Below, piece by piece: positions 43,593 through 53,672 of a stretch of 64,000 bases of DNA; position 1 is the first letter of the stretch; the number at the start of each line of letters is the position of its first letter. Origin of the DNA: Bacillota bacterium (GTDB taxonomy: Bacteria > Bacillota > Clostridia > Lachnospirales > Lachnospiraceae); contig JAEZLZ010000068.1 in assembly GCA_023415055.1 (NCBI GenBank), positions 62,001 to 126,000 on the forward strand. The letters are read 5' to 3'. Position numbers and translations under genes: made by a program. The notes under the pieces are model-generated. The model saw nothing but the letters and a program-made list of their open reading frames with translations, made no database searches and had not been told where the DNA came from.

Positions 43593-44471
43593 TTACTTAT
43601 CCCAAGGATTTGCGAAAAAATCTCCTCCCCTGCACCATTTTAAATAATTCAAACCGTGAAGCTGAGCAGTCATCTCCCAGTCTCCGCGATAAATGGGGTC
43701 ATGATAGCCTTCAATGCATATGTCGCCATTATAACCTCCCATATGCAATTCAAAAATAATTTTTCTCCAATCGGTATCACCAAATCCCGGAGTTCTGTCA
43801 TAAACAAATTTCTCTGCACCGGATATACCATAACGCTTGATTGCATCCCAATCAACGGAAGAATCCTTACCATGTACATGTACGATTTTCTTCATCCATT
43901 GCTTTAACTGAGGGAGGGGATCGATTAACTGAGTCAGCTGATGAGCCGGCTCCCACTCCAAACCGAGATTATCTGCAGGTACTTCTGTAAACATCATCTC
44001 CCATGCTTTGGGATTAAAGCCGATATTACAGGTTGTCTGGTTCCAGGTTCCGCCCATAGCACAATTTTCAATTCCTATTTTCACCTGATTATCTGCGGCA
44101 CGCTTTGCAAGTTCACCAAATACTTTTCCGAATACCGGGATAGCCTCATCGACCGGTCTTCCCTCAATTGCACCTGCAAAAGTGGTTACTGTATCCGTTC
44201 CGAAGAATTTGGCGGAATCAATACAATATTCCAGATTCTTTTTGTGATCTTCGTATTGCAGAGGATTACAGTATAATCCCAAACTGGATACACTAACCTT
44301 GGAATCCCCAAGAATATCCTTGACTTGTTTTGATAACTCCTGTAAATCCGTATTTTCCAAAGACATATGGAAATTCAAGGAGACTGTTTCAAACCCTGCA
44401 TCAATCATCGCAGGAAGCCATTCTACCGCTTTTGTTCCAGGAATGCAAGTACCTATTTTAATTTGTTCCAT
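43593..44471 (-). CDS. sugar phosphate isomerase/epimerase (xylose-isomerase-like TIM barrel)
   Basis: The 292-residue protein has the AP-endonuclease-2-type TIM barrel: KIGTCIPGTKAVEWLPAMID, AGFETVSLNFHMS, VSVSSLGLYCNPLQY, IGIENCAMGG, LGLEWEPAHQ, IVHVHGKDSSVDW and GDICIEGYHDP. Acidic and His metal ligands are all present. Such enzymes isomerise or epimerise keto-sugars or sugar acids. It follows the Opp ATPases and precedes the sugar-binding lipoprotein, so the transported compound is likely a carbohydrate. The start at 44471 has AAAGGA 11 bases upstream. Confidence 0.85.
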   Translation of the reverse strand: MEQIKIGTCIPGTKAVEWLPAMIDAGFETVSLNFHMSLENTDLQELSKQVKDILGDSKVSVSSLGLYCNPLQYEDHKKNLEYCIDSAKFFGTDTVTTFAGAIEGRPVDEAIPVFGKVFGELAKRAADNQVKIGIENCAMGGTWNQTTCNIGFNPKAWEMMFTEVPADNLGLEWEPAHQLTQLIDPLPQLKQWMKKIVHVHGKDSSVDWDAIKRYGISGAEKFVYDRTPGFGDTDWRKIIFELHMGGYNGDICIEGYHDPIYRGDWEMTAQLHGLNYLKWCRGGDFFANPWDK

Positions 44472-44548
44472 TAACAACAACATCCTTTCCATGTTCCGTC
44501 ATTCTGTTTATGTTTTGTTATTGTTTCCAAGGGTAAGCACAGAAAAAC

Positions 44549-45529
44549 TTATTCCAATGATCCGGCCAGAGGATGGAAGCACAGTACTTGTCGTCCATCT
44601 TTAGAAACCTTCATATCCGGTCTTGATTTTCTACATTCATCCGTAGCATAAGGGCAGCGGGGAGCAAACTTGCAATAGGTAATCGCGTATTCTTTATCCT
44701 CTGTGTCCGGCATAACTAATTCCTGATTCCATTTTTCACCTACTCTTGGAACAGCATTCATCAGAAGTTCTGTATACGGATGTGCCGGATTGTCCATAAT
44801 TTCTTTTGCTTTGCCGTATTCAATCAAACAACCACGATAAAGTGTTGCGATATAATCAGATACATAATAAGCGGTTGATAAATCATGAGTAACGTAGATA
44901 AATGATACATTGTACTTATCCTTCAACTCTTTAAATAAGTTTACGATATTCATCTTCATCGATGCATCAATCGCTGCAACCGGCTCATCGGCAATGATCA
45001 GCTTAGGTCTGGTGATAAGTGCTCTTGCGATGGACACTCTCTGAAGCTCACCTCCGGAGAACTGAGTCGGGTATTTGCCTTTCACTACTTCCAGTGACAT
45101 ACCTACGCTTTTTAGAGTATCGTCAACCAGCTTTTCTGCTTCTTTTCTATTCTTTGCAATCTTTAAACGAAGAGCAGTATTAAACAGGTAGGTATCCACT
45201 GTCTTTCTCATCGAAAAAGATTCATAAGGATTTTGGAAAATCGGCTGTACATCCAATCTGAACTGAAATGGATCGTATCCCTTATGATCTTTATAAGATT
45301 TGCCGGAAAGCAGGATATCACCCTGATCGGGGTTATGCATACGCAGTATCATTTTGCATAAAGTTGACTTACCGCAACCGGATTCACCTACGATTGAGAG
45401 GATAACCGGCTTTCCGTCTTCGATATCAATATTGACCTCATCAACTGCGACAAGCTTCTTTTTGCTTAGCATTCCACCGATATGGAAGGTTTTACTGACA
45501 TTTTTTATTTCAAGCAATTTTTCAGACAT
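44549..45529 (-). CDS. Opp/Dpp-type ABC transporter ATP-binding protein (OppF-like)
   Basis: The 326-residue ATPase has Walker A GESGCGKSTLCK, signature QFSGGELQRVSIARAL, Walker B LIIADEPVAAID and the C-terminal oligopeptide-type extension with a cysteine cluster (CKFAPRCPYATDEC), which in this family binds an iron-sulfur cluster or metal. It is the second ATPase of the importer. GGAGG lies upstream of the ATG; 113 bases with two small hairpins separate it from its partner. Confidence 0.92.
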   Translation of the reverse strand: MSEKLLEIKNVSKTFHIGGMLSKKKLVAVDEVNIDIEDGKPVILSIVGESGCGKSTLCKMILRMHNPDQGDILLSGKSYKDHKGYDPFQFRLDVQPIFQNPYESFSMRKTVDTYLFNTALRLKIAKNRKEAEKLVDDTLKSVGMSLEVVKGKYPTQFSGGELQRVSIARALITRPKLIIADEPVAAIDASMKMNIVNLFKELKDKYNVSFIYVTHDLSTAYYVSDYIATLYRGCLIEYGKAKEIMDNPAHPYTELLMNAVPRVGEKWNQELVMPDTEDKEYAITYCKFAPRCPYATDECRKSRPDMKVSKDGRQVLCFHPLAGSLE

Positions 45530-45642
45530 CTTATATTATACCTCCATATGCCGTTACACGGCATCTCATATAACTCGGAAGAACATAATATTCACCTTTT
45601 TCGGTGAGCGAATACGTCCTTCTCAAGGATTTTGCTTTTACA

Positions 45643-46617
45643 TCACTGCCTAAAGTCACAATTAAGTGCATGACAGGCTGCGAAACGTCCCTTCTCCACT
45701 TCACGGAATGCCGGTACTGCTTTTTTACATTCTTCCTTCGCTTTAGGGCAGCGAGGTGCGAATCTACATCCCGGCGGCGGATTGGTAAGTGCCGGGGGTC
45801 TTCCCGGGATACCTATTTTCTGGCTCTTGTCACCTACTCTGGGCAGTGCTCCGACTAACATCTTTGTATATGGATGAATCGGTCTCTCAAAGATATCTTC
45901 TGTCTTACCAAGCTCAATCATACTTCCGGAGTACATAATACCCATACGGTCTGTAATCTGATAATGTACACCCATATCATGGCTTACAATGACCATCGTA
46001 TTCTTTAACTGCTTTTGCAGACGCATGAGCATCATCAGAATTCCCCTCTGAACAACTACGTCAAGTGCTGTTGTTGGTTCATCTGCCAATACTACATTCG
46101 GAGACATAAAAGTAGCTAATGCGATGATAACACGCTGTCTCATACCTCCGGAAAGCTGGAACGGATATGCGTTAAGTAAATCCGGGGAGAGACTAAGCTC
46201 TTCTAAATAGTCAGATACTCTCTTTAAGGTTACCTCTTTTGGTTCTCTCTTAATCTCATTCTTCGGAATGGAGTCAAGAAATTGGTTCTTGAGCGGAGTA
46301 ATCGGATTCATAACGCTCTGTGCTGCCTGAGGCACATAAGAGATATTATTCCACCAGGTCTTACGAATCTGCCCGGTCTCATAGGAAAAGGATTTCCCGT
46401 TTTTCTCACCGCTCAGGATAAGTTTACCGGAATCAACAACCAAGGGAAATTCAATAATATCATACAGAGCCTTTAATAAGGTGGTCTTGCCACAGCCTGA
46501 TTCACCGGCAATACCAAAAATCTCATTATCAAATATTTCAAAATCCACATCGTTAATAACATGAACAGGTCCGTTAATTGTGGAATACGAGGTGGATAAA
46601 TGGTCTATTTTTATCAT
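45643..46617 (-). CDS. Opp/Dpp-type ABC transporter ATP-binding protein (OppD-like)
   Basis: The 324-residue ATPase has Walker A GESGCGKTTLLK, signature QLSGGMRQRVIIALAT, Walker B VVLADEPTTALD, VSHDMGVHY, and the C-terminal stretch PPGCRFAPRCPKAKEEC with four cysteines. It works with the OppF-like protein and the two permeases. The permease gene ends 3 bases before its start. Confidence 0.92.
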   Translation of the reverse strand: MIKIDHLSTSYSTINGPVHVINDVDFEIFDNEIFGIAGESGCGKTTLLKALYDIIEFPLVVDSGKLILSGEKNGKSFSYETGQIRKTWWNNISYVPQAAQSVMNPITPLKNQFLDSIPKNEIKREPKEVTLKRVSDYLEELSLSPDLLNAYPFQLSGGMRQRVIIALATFMSPNVVLADEPTTALDVVVQRGILMMLMRLQKQLKNTMVIVSHDMGVHYQITDRMGIMYSGSMIELGKTEDIFERPIHPYTKMLVGALPRVGDKSQKIGIPGRPPALTNPPPGCRFAPRCPKAKEECKKAVPAFREVEKGRFAACHALNCDFRQ

Positions 46618-46620
46618 ATC

Positions 46621-47484
46621 CTACCTTCCTCTCTTCATTGACAAATAATCATTATAGCCTGTTATCAGGAGGAACAGTCCGATAAACATGATAGCTGTAG
46701 TTATAATCGGAGACCCTATCCAGAACCACTGCTTTGTAAAGATCGCATTACGTTCTCTTGCCCACTGAATCATATTTCCGAGTGAAATAAGATTACCGGG
46801 GGAAAGACCTAGAACAGCAAGGCTCGATTCCGAAGCGATCGCAGCAAGTGTTGCATTCATAAAGTTTGAAAGTGCCCAGGTGAATGCATAAGGAAGTATC
46901 TCGGTTACAACAACCTGAACCGTACCTTCACCCGAAAACCATGCTGTATGTATGAAATCTCTCTCACGCATCGAAAGAGCCATCGAACGGATCTGTCGGC
47001 TCGGCCATGCCCAGGCGAACATCGCAAGCACCAGTGCCATAATAATAACCGTAGAACTACCCTTCATAAAAGAGGTCATTAAGATTAGAATCGGAAGGGA
47101 AGGTATTACGATAAATGTATCCGTTAAAACCGTGAGTACACGGTCCAGGGCTCCGCCTGAAAAGCCAGCTAAAAGTCCTACAAATACACCCGCAACTGTA
47201 CCTATGGTAGCCACAATAAGACCAATCATGAGTGAGTTGTGGATTGCTTCAATTAATAGCCATAATACATCCTGTCCCATACTGGTGGTTCCGAGCCAAT
47301 GCTCTGAGGAAGGCTTAAGCTTTGTCGGATAGGAATTGAATGTAAATGGATCTACATGTGGTAGAAAATAGATTACAAAACCAATAATGACAAAAATAGC
47401 TGTCATTATTAATCCTGCTTTTAGACTAATATTCGCATTTTTCCAAAATTTCTTCACATTTTCCCTCATTTCTGCTATGCTCAT
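46621..47484 (-). CDS. Opp/Dpp-type ABC transporter permease (OppC-like)
   Basis: The 287-residue protein has six membrane segments and the OppC opening with a cytoplasmic N terminus (FWKNANISLKAGLIMTAIF), the linker HWLGTTSMGQDVLWLLIEAI and the EAA loop (SESSLAVLGLSPGNLISLG). It forms the channel with the OppB-like protein. The start lacks a good ribosome binding site and may be coupled to the upstream gene. Confidence 0.9.
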   Translation of the reverse strand: MSIAEMRENVKKFWKNANISLKAGLIMTAIFVIIGFVIYFLPHVDPFTFNSYPTKLKPSSEHWLGTTSMGQDVLWLLIEAIHNSLMIGLIVATIGTVAGVFVGLLAGFSGGALDRVLTVLTDTFIVIPSLPILILMTSFMKGSSTVIIMALVLAMFAWAWPSRQIRSMALSMRERDFIHTAWFSGEGTVQVVVTEILPYAFTWALSNFMNATLAAIASESSLAVLGLSPGNLISLGNMIQWARERNAIFTKQWFWIGSPIITTAIMFIGLFLLITGYNDYLSMKRGR

Positions 47485-47531
47485 TGTCTTTTAACAAGAC
47501 AACATGCTTCGCTAATAATGAATACCAGTTC

Positions 47532-48530
47532 TTAGTTGTATCGAATACGAGGATCTATAAACGGATAGACAAGATCCACGATTAACGTTGCCGTCGATAT
47601 TGCCACGATAGAGATAGTAATACATCCTAGTATCATATTGTAATCTGACATCAGGATAGCCTTTTGTACCAGCGATCCGACACCGGGATAACCAAACACA
47701 ATCTCCGTCATGATGGAACCGCCGAATACACCACCAAGACTCATTGCTAAAGCAGTAACCTGAGTCAGAATTGAATTCCGAAATACATAGCTTTTTCCAA
47801 TTTTGCCCTCCGGTATTCCCCTATAGCGGGCATATAGAACGAAATCCTCCTCTGAAGTTGTACCTGCAAGTGATTTCATAGAGATTATCCACCAACCCGT
47901 TCCAACTAACAGCATGGATATAGCAGGAAGTATTGATGCCTTAAGGAGGGAAGCAAACCAAACTGCTGTATTTCCCTGTGTATTAATTGTTGTTTGAATC
48001 GGAAACCAACCGAGGACAAACGCAAATACAATTTGTAATATTAGTGCTATAATAAAATAAGGAACGGGATAAATACAGATTGCCACCCCTTCCAATATTT
48101 TGGACGAAAGCTTATTTTTTCTAAAACCGGCAAGAAGTCCTATCACATTACCGATGATCCAAGCGATGATCGTAGTCGTAAGCGATAGAAACAGCGTGTA
48201 AGGCAAATACATACCGATAATCTCTCCTACGGGAGTCGGGTAACTCATGAGGGAAGGACCAAAATCAAAGTGTAATAATCCTTTCCACAGGAAGGTGAAG
48301 TATTGCTCTATCAAGGAACCCTCCAAACCAAACTGAACCCTTAACGAGGAACGCAGAGCCTCCATCTGAGCAGGATCCATCTGTCCCGAACGGGACTGCA
48401 TCTGACCGATCATGTTTTCTACAGGGTCAGAAGGAAACATTCGGGGAATAAAGAAAATAAAAGTAATACCAATCCACACGGTCAATAAATAAGTTAAAAC
48501 CCTAAGACCGAAATATTTACGAAACTTCAA
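47532..48530 (-). CDS. Opp/Dpp-type ABC transporter permease (OppB-like)
   Basis: The 332-residue protein has six membrane segments: FGLRVLTYLLTVWIGITFIF at the N terminus, FFIPRMFPSDPVENMIGQMQ and the EAA loop YARYRGIPEGKIGKSYVFRN. I used a TTG start at 48530, 8 bases after GGAG; the longer frame to 48632 runs through a strong hairpin (48592-48625) that is not likely to be coding. Substrate class cannot be told: Opp-type importers carry peptides, but many also carry oligosaccharides. Confidence 0.9.
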   Translation of the reverse strand: MKFRKYFGLRVLTYLLTVWIGITFIFFIPRMFPSDPVENMIGQMQSRSGQMDPAQMEALRSSLRVQFGLEGSLIEQYFTFLWKGLLHFDFGPSLMSYPTPVGEIIGMYLPYTLFLSLTTTIIAWIIGNVIGLLAGFRKNKLSSKILEGVAICIYPVPYFIIALILQIVFAFVLGWFPIQTTINTQGNTAVWFASLLKASILPAISMLLVGTGWWIISMKSLAGTTSEEDFVLYARYRGIPEGKIGKSYVFRNSILTQVTALAMSLGGVFGGSIMTEIVFGYPGVGSLVQKAILMSDYNMILGCITISIVAISTATLIVDLVYPFIDPRIRYN

Positions 48531-48591
48531 CGGCTTCACTCCTTTTTTGTAAATTCGCGCTAGCTTTTGATATACAGTTGCCATGAATGCT

Positions 48592-48625
48592 GTTACTGCC
48601 CGGTGTTTGCCACCAGGCAGTAAAC
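48592..48625 (-). other. stable hairpin between binding-protein and permease genes
   Basis: GTTACTGCC at 48592-48600 pairs with GGCAGTAAAC at 48616-48625, and GGTG/CACC inside extends the stem around a TTTG loop. There is no T run. Hairpins in this place often stabilise the upstream binding-protein mRNA over the permease part. Confidence 0.7.
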
Positions 48626-48691
48626 GGAGCATCTATATTACTTGTCGTACTAACTTAGCATAACTATCCTTTGAATTTGTTTGTGTTACAA

Positions 48692-50689
48692 TTACTTAAC
48701 CGGTGAAATATCTGTTGTAATGTACTTAAAGCAGCTCCACCACCACCAAGGACCGTTGTAAGCATTATCAGCGCTCGGATAGTTGTTCCAGTATGTGCTG
48801 TTGGTAGGAACGAACTTAACACCAGAATGGAAGCCGATAAAAGGAAGCTCCTCTATCGCATTCTTCAAGAATTCAATACCTAAATCATAAGCCTTCGGAT
48901 CGTCCGGTGAAAGTTTTGCAAGTTCATGAATAATCTCAGTTGCCTTAGCATTATTCCAACGAGATCCCTGACCTGAACCTCTCTCACCCATGGGAACGAT
49001 AAGATCTGCATCCCAACCATTGATCTGAGAATAGATGTCTTTTGTTATGAAACCGGTAGGCCAATAACCAGCAATATCAAAATCACCTGTTGCACCATTG
49101 GTATCCCAGGTAGCGCTGGATTCACTTACAAGGTTAATCTTGAAGCCGAACTTGGTTAACTGATCATAAGCTGCCTGAACACCACGGCCTGCCTGAGCTT
49201 CTGTATCAGCTAAGTAAGACATGTTGAAGGTAAAGGGTTTGCCGTTGAAATACCAGCCATCAGACTTCTTCTCAAGACCTGCTTTGATAAACAGCTTCTC
49301 TGCTGCTGCGGTATCATATCTCCAGCAACCAACACCAAACATGTCTACGAGTGCATCGTGATCTGTGGTAATATCATAGCCTTTATCTCTAAGTACCTGA
49401 GCGATTCTCTCTGCATACTCAGAATCGAAAGGCTTAACGGTAGTTCCGTCACCCAGATCCAGTTCATAAGACTCAAGCCAAGTAAGGATAGGCTTTGCAT
49501 AAAGCTCCTGAGCTGCACTTGTGTTGGTAAGGATCGGGAACGGTGAAGAACGTCCAACACCATCAAATATGTTCTGTGAAATCTCATCAAAGTTCATAGC
49601 AAGAGCTATACCCCAACGGAAGTCCTTGTTATCAAAGGGAGCGCCTTTACCCATGGAGAAAGCAAGACCTTTGGAGCAAGGGTCATCACTGGTTGCATAA
49701 GGGAAATCCTTATACCAGCAAGCAATGTTCGGGTTCTGCTCTGTCATAACAGTCAACATCTCAGGTGTAACCTCGCAAAGGATATCAACTTCATTATTGA
49801 TAAGACTCATCTGGCGGCTTGTATCATCGCCAAGATTACGGAACCATACATATTTAGCCTGAGGCTCTTTGCCAGTAACAACACCAACGGTACTGCTCTG
49901 CCAATCTTCACGACGCTCGTAAAGGATCCACTTACCTAATTCATCGAATGCCTTTACAGTATAAGGTCCAGCAACAACGGGCTCGGAATCCTTAAACTGA
50001 GTTACATCTGCCTGTTTGGAGTATACGTGCTCCGGAACGATTCTTAAATCGTTACCCCAGATGGTAACACCAAATTTCTGTGCTAAACGAGGGAAGGATT
50101 CGTTGGTAACGATCTTAACTGTATAATCGTCAACCTTTTCTACGGATGCAAATACCTGATTGAAGTATGCATTCTGGTTGATATTAGTATTGGTCATGAT
50201 CATGTTAAATGTAAACACAACATCATCTGCAGTTAAATCTTCGCCATCTGACCACTTAATCCCCTGACGGATCTTCACTGTATGCTCAGTAAAATCTGCA
50301 TTCGATACGGGCATACCATCTGCAACTTCACCAAACTGCTCACCCTTGATGGTATCGATTTCCCACATCATAGCTGACATGAGCTGATGAATACCAAATC
50401 CCATTGTAGTTCCCTGCATGTAGGAATTGAACTGTCCTGGTGTGTCTGTAGGTGACTGACACTCAACGATAAGAGTTTCATTTCTAGGAGTACCAACTTC
50501 GGTCAATTCTCCCGCAGGTGCAGCCGCTTCATCTCCTGAATCTGCTGTCTCATCTGAAGCTGCTTTCGTAGCTTCGGGAGCCTGTGTCTCTGTCGTCTCA
50601 CTCTTCGGCTTAGAGCAACCTACGAGCATAGTCCCCACGAGAACAAGAGCCACAACGAATGCCAGTATCCTGTGCATTGCTTTTTTCAT
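48692..50689 (-). CDS. family 5 (Opp/Dpp-type) substrate-binding lipoprotein
   Basis: The 665-residue lipoprotein has lipobox LVGC, an Ala/Glu/Thr-rich spacer, then the family-5 fold (ADFTEHTVKIRQGIKWSDGE, DLTADDVVFTFNM, FRWGIALAMNFDEI). It is longer than E. coli OppA (543 residues). In the same family, oligosaccharide-specific members are known in clostridia and thermophiles. The epimerase in this operon makes a sugar ligand plausible; a peptide is possible. GAGGAGG precedes the ATG. Confidence 0.9.
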   Translation of the reverse strand: MKKAMHRILAFVVALVLVGTMLVGCSKPKSETTETQAPEATKAASDETADSGDEAAAPAGELTEVGTPRNETLIVECQSPTDTPGQFNSYMQGTTMGFGIHQLMSAMMWEIDTIKGEQFGEVADGMPVSNADFTEHTVKIRQGIKWSDGEDLTADDVVFTFNMIMTNTNINQNAYFNQVFASVEKVDDYTVKIVTNESFPRLAQKFGVTIWGNDLRIVPEHVYSKQADVTQFKDSEPVVAGPYTVKAFDELGKWILYERREDWQSSTVGVVTGKEPQAKYVWFRNLGDDTSRQMSLINNEVDILCEVTPEMLTVMTEQNPNIACWYKDFPYATSDDPCSKGLAFSMGKGAPFDNKDFRWGIALAMNFDEISQNIFDGVGRSSPFPILTNTSAAQELYAKPILTWLESYELDLGDGTTVKPFDSEYAERIAQVLRDKGYDITTDHDALVDMFGVGCWRYDTAAAEKLFIKAGLEKKSDGWYFNGKPFTFNMSYLADTEAQAGRGVQAAYDQLTKFGFKINLVSESSATWDTNGATGDFDIAGYWPTGFITKDIYSQINGWDADLIVPMGERGSGQGSRWNNAKATEIIHELAKLSPDDPKAYDLGIEFLKNAIEELPFIGFHSGVKFVPTNSTYWNNYPSADNAYNGPWWWWSCFKYITTDISPVK

Positions 50690-50840
50690 TTTAAACCTCC
50701 TCTGAAAATATAGAATTTGTTTACGAGTTACATGTTTATCTTAACATTGATATCTCTAACCATAAATTCCAAATTTTTAAGAAAGGAGTAAATTATTAAT
50801 CTCGATCGATTTAATTTTGTCATTGAACTGATGTATCTCT

Positions 50841-52106
50841 TTAATCCTCCAGAATCGCAATTCTGACTTTATCCTGCATGGTATTTGCTATGCTTTGAAC
50901 AGATGGGTTGGTTTCGCTGATGAGTTTATACACTCCGTCCGATATCGCACTGGAGATATCAAACCAGGAGTTAAGAGAACTCTTCGCAATGCCATGTCTC
51001 TTCTGCTTTTGGACAAAGTCCTCACTGATCACGAAACCATCGTCCTTAAAATTATACTCCACATCTACCTGAACGGGGATACTTTCGGTCTCATCCGCAA
51101 TCTGACTTACAATACTCTTCTTGGTAACATAATCGAGAAATTGAATGGAGGCTGCATAATCTGCTGTAATTGAAACACCGATATTTTTTCCGTGAAACAT
51201 ATAGTTTTCTTTTTTCTCATAAGGAACCGCACCGACACCAACTTTAAAATCAACGTTTGCATCCTTAATCACAGATAACGCGCTAAGATTATTAATCATC
51301 ATAGCAATTTCACCGTGAATAAATTTATTGGTTAGATCCTGTTGATTCCAATTAATGCATTTAACCGGTAGCAACTTGTTCGTTTTCAGATAATCGAGTA
51401 ATTCAAATACCTTCATACCACCTTCCCCGTCCAATTCCCGAATCGATCCGCCTGTGGAATATAACAGCTGCAGGAATAGTCCCGTAACCTCCTCCGGCTG
51501 TCTAGCACCTATTCCGATTCCATAGACACCTATCTTCTGAACCTTCCTGGCTGCATCCTTCAGCTCTTCCCAGGTCTCAGGAACGGCAACGTAATTCCGA
51601 GTGAACATATTTTTGTTCCAAATTAGCACATAAGGATCACAGGTAAATGGAATACCATAATATTTACCGTCATTTCTGGTGTTATTCCACTGAACCAGAG
51701 AGTAGTGGGATACTTTGAAGCTATCGCTTATGTAATCACTCAAATCACAAAGTACATCCAGATTAATCAATGCCGGCATCACGGAATTATCACAGATGAT
51801 CAAATCAGCCAACTGGTTCTGATCTAAGCTCATGCAGATTTCTTTTTTAAAATCATTTTTTGAAATGAATTTGATTTCCACCATGGGATTATTTTTGATC
51901 ATGGAATACTGGCTTGCGATATCCTCCAACATCTGACGGTCCGCCGTAGTATCATAGGGAGCCAGAATCCGCAGTACTTTTCTCTCTGCTACCGGATCTG
52001 TCGCTTGTGCCTGATTGTTACTATCTCCGGAATAGTCACTTATGATAAAGAGTAATACGAAAATTACTGCAATTAGCATAATTATGTTCAACCGAAACAT
52101 TTTCAT
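50841..52106 (-). CDS. membrane-anchored extracellular solute-binding protein, possible sensor accessory
   Basis: The 421-residue protein has a family-1 solute-binding fold (DLIICDNSVMPALINLDVLC, KYYGIPFTCDPYVLIWNKNM, NFKVGVGAV-like core) preceded by a single hydrophobic segment (about residues 6-24) without a lipobox cysteine, so it is probably anchored by an uncleaved segment. Its ATG overlaps the stop of the response regulator by one base and uses AAGGTG. The tight coupling to YesM/YesN suggests that it presents a ligand to the histidine kinase rather than to the transporter (inference). Confidence 0.8.
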   Translation of the reverse strand: MKMFRLNIIMLIAVIFVLLFIISDYSGDSNNQAQATDPVAERKVLRILAPYDTTADRQMLEDIASQYSMIKNNPMVEIKFISKNDFKKEICMSLDQNQLADLIICDNSVMPALINLDVLCDLSDYISDSFKVSHYSLVQWNNTRNDGKYYGIPFTCDPYVLIWNKNMFTRNYVAVPETWEELKDAARKVQKIGVYGIGIGARQPEEVTGLFLQLLYSTGGSIRELDGEGGMKVFELLDYLKTNKLLPVKCINWNQQDLTNKFIHGEIAMMINNLSALSVIKDANVDFKVGVGAVPYEKKENYMFHGKNIGVSITADYAASIQFLDYVTKKSIVSQIADETESIPVQVDVEYNFKDDGFVISEDFVQKQKRHGIAKSSLNSWFDISSAISDGVYKLISETNPSVQSIANTMQDKVRIAILED

Positions 52107-53617
52107 TAAATCACCTTCTTATACTCTGACGGCGAAATACCACAGACAGACTTAAATACCTTATTAAAATATTTGGGGTCCTTAAATCCGACCTGATCGG
52201 CCACTTCCTGTATCCGGTATTTACCGGAAAGTATCATACGCTTTGCTATACTGATTCTGAAATTTCTCAAAAACACAACAAAGTTAACATTTATTTTCTG
52301 GCAGAACAGCTTGCTTAAGTATTCCGGAGTCACACCCACCAGATTCGCAGCATCCGATAAGGTAATATTTTTCTGGTAATTGTCTCTAATATAATTTATC
52401 ACCTTCAGAACGGTCAAATTATCTACATCCACCTCACCATCGGTAACATCCAGAATGGTGTGCATAATTTTCTCATAGTTCAGAATGAGATCCGTCTTTG
52501 TCTTGCTTTCAATAATGTTATTGATAAAGTAATGAAAGATCATCAGCGGCTCCGCCTGAGAATCATATTCCTTTGCGACATTGTATACACTGGAGGAAAA
52601 TCTGGCAGTATATTCCCTGATTAATTCCGGACTACCATTGCTGTCGATGACTAATCCCTTGAATTTACTGCTTGTTTTTAGTGCTTTCTCATAATCACCG
52701 TTGATAATTTCTTTACGGATTCGGTTTTCAAGATCCATCGGATAGCTGATTGAGGTAAACTCCAGCTTTTCTACCCTTTGTTTATCCAGTATCACTTCAC
52801 TTCCAAAAACAAAAGCATAGGATAAAAGCTCCTTCAACTCCGTAATGGCATTCTCCAGGCCGGACAGACCCATTATCGAGGTATAACTGCAATAGCAGCA
52901 GCCGATTTCGTTTAATCCGGGTAGAATGATCGTAGAAAACATTCGGTTGATCAACCTGATTCTTTCCGCATCAAGAATCACCACCAGTATTCCATAAGAA
53001 ATTGATAAATGAATTACATGGTAATTTTGGACGCCTAAGGAATCCATCTTCTCTTTGATACACTGAATCATCTCACCCACTGTCTCCTGTAAAAGACTGA
53101 CCGGATTCACCAAAAATAAGGATATTTCCGTTAAATCGTTTACCTTAAGCTGCTTTGATAGTTGTCGGACTAATCGCTCCTTCATCTCAGGTTCGCAGTT
53201 CATTAAGCTCCAAATCAACTGAGCCGGATTAATTTTCTCCTCTTTCTCTTCTAGAAGCTTGGCCTCAGTATCTCTTAACAACGTGATCAGACTCTCGACA
53301 TCCACCGGCTTTAATACATAATCCACCACACCCAGATGCAATGCAGTTCTGACATAATCAAAGGAAGAATGGCCGGTTAGAATCAATGCATGGAATTGAA
53401 TTTCCTGCTGTTCCAATTCCTTAAGCATCGATAACCCATCCATTTCGGGCATTTGTATATCTGAAATGATTAAATCTGGTTTTTGATCCTTGATCAGCTG
53501 AATTCCTTCCAATCCGTTTGATGCAACTCCACAAATCTCATACTCTGTAAATTTGTTAATAATTTTAATCAAACCATCTTTTGTCTTAGGTTCATCCTCT
53601 ACAATAAGAATACGCAT
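52106..53617 (-). CDS. response regulator with AraC-type DNA-binding domain (YesN-like)
   Basis: The 503-residue protein has an N-terminal receiver (RILIVEDEPKTKDGLIKIIN; Asp in DLIISDIQMPEMDG; LTGHSSFDYVRTALHLGVVD; Lys in YVLKPVDVESL), a long middle region, and a C-terminal AraC double HTH (ITLSDAANLVGVTPEYLSKL, ISIAKRMILSGKYRIQEVAD, VGFKDPKYFNKVFKS). It is the partner of the kinase upstream. GGAGGAG precedes the ATG. Confidence 0.93.
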   Translation of the reverse strand: MRILIVEDEPKTKDGLIKIINKFTEYEICGVASNGLEGIQLIKDQKPDLIISDIQMPEMDGLSMLKELEQQEIQFHALILTGHSSFDYVRTALHLGVVDYVLKPVDVESLITLLRDTEAKLLEEKEEKINPAQLIWSLMNCEPEMKERLVRQLSKQLKVNDLTEISLFLVNPVSLLQETVGEMIQCIKEKMDSLGVQNYHVIHLSISYGILVVILDAERIRLINRMFSTIILPGLNEIGCCYCSYTSIMGLSGLENAITELKELLSYAFVFGSEVILDKQRVEKLEFTSISYPMDLENRIRKEIINGDYEKALKTSSKFKGLVIDSNGSPELIREYTARFSSSVYNVAKEYDSQAEPLMIFHYFINNIIESKTKTDLILNYEKIMHTILDVTDGEVDVDNLTVLKVINYIRDNYQKNITLSDAANLVGVTPEYLSKLFCQKINVNFVVFLRNFRISIAKRMILSGKYRIQEVADQVGFKDPKYFNKVFKSVCGISPSEYKKVI

Positions 53618-53672
53618 AGTCTCCTCCGATACCTCTATTTTTTAGATTAGAAAGCATTCCCCCCGGAATGAA

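Noticed and set aside
48531..48632. 34-codon N-terminal extension of the OppB-like permease
   Set aside because: The extension covers a strong hairpin and the TTG at 48530 has a good ribosome binding site.
42122..50689. Calling the Opp-type system a peptide importer
   Set aside because: The epimerase and the sugar-binding lipoprotein in the same operon make a sugar ligand at least as likely; family 5 importers carry many substrates.
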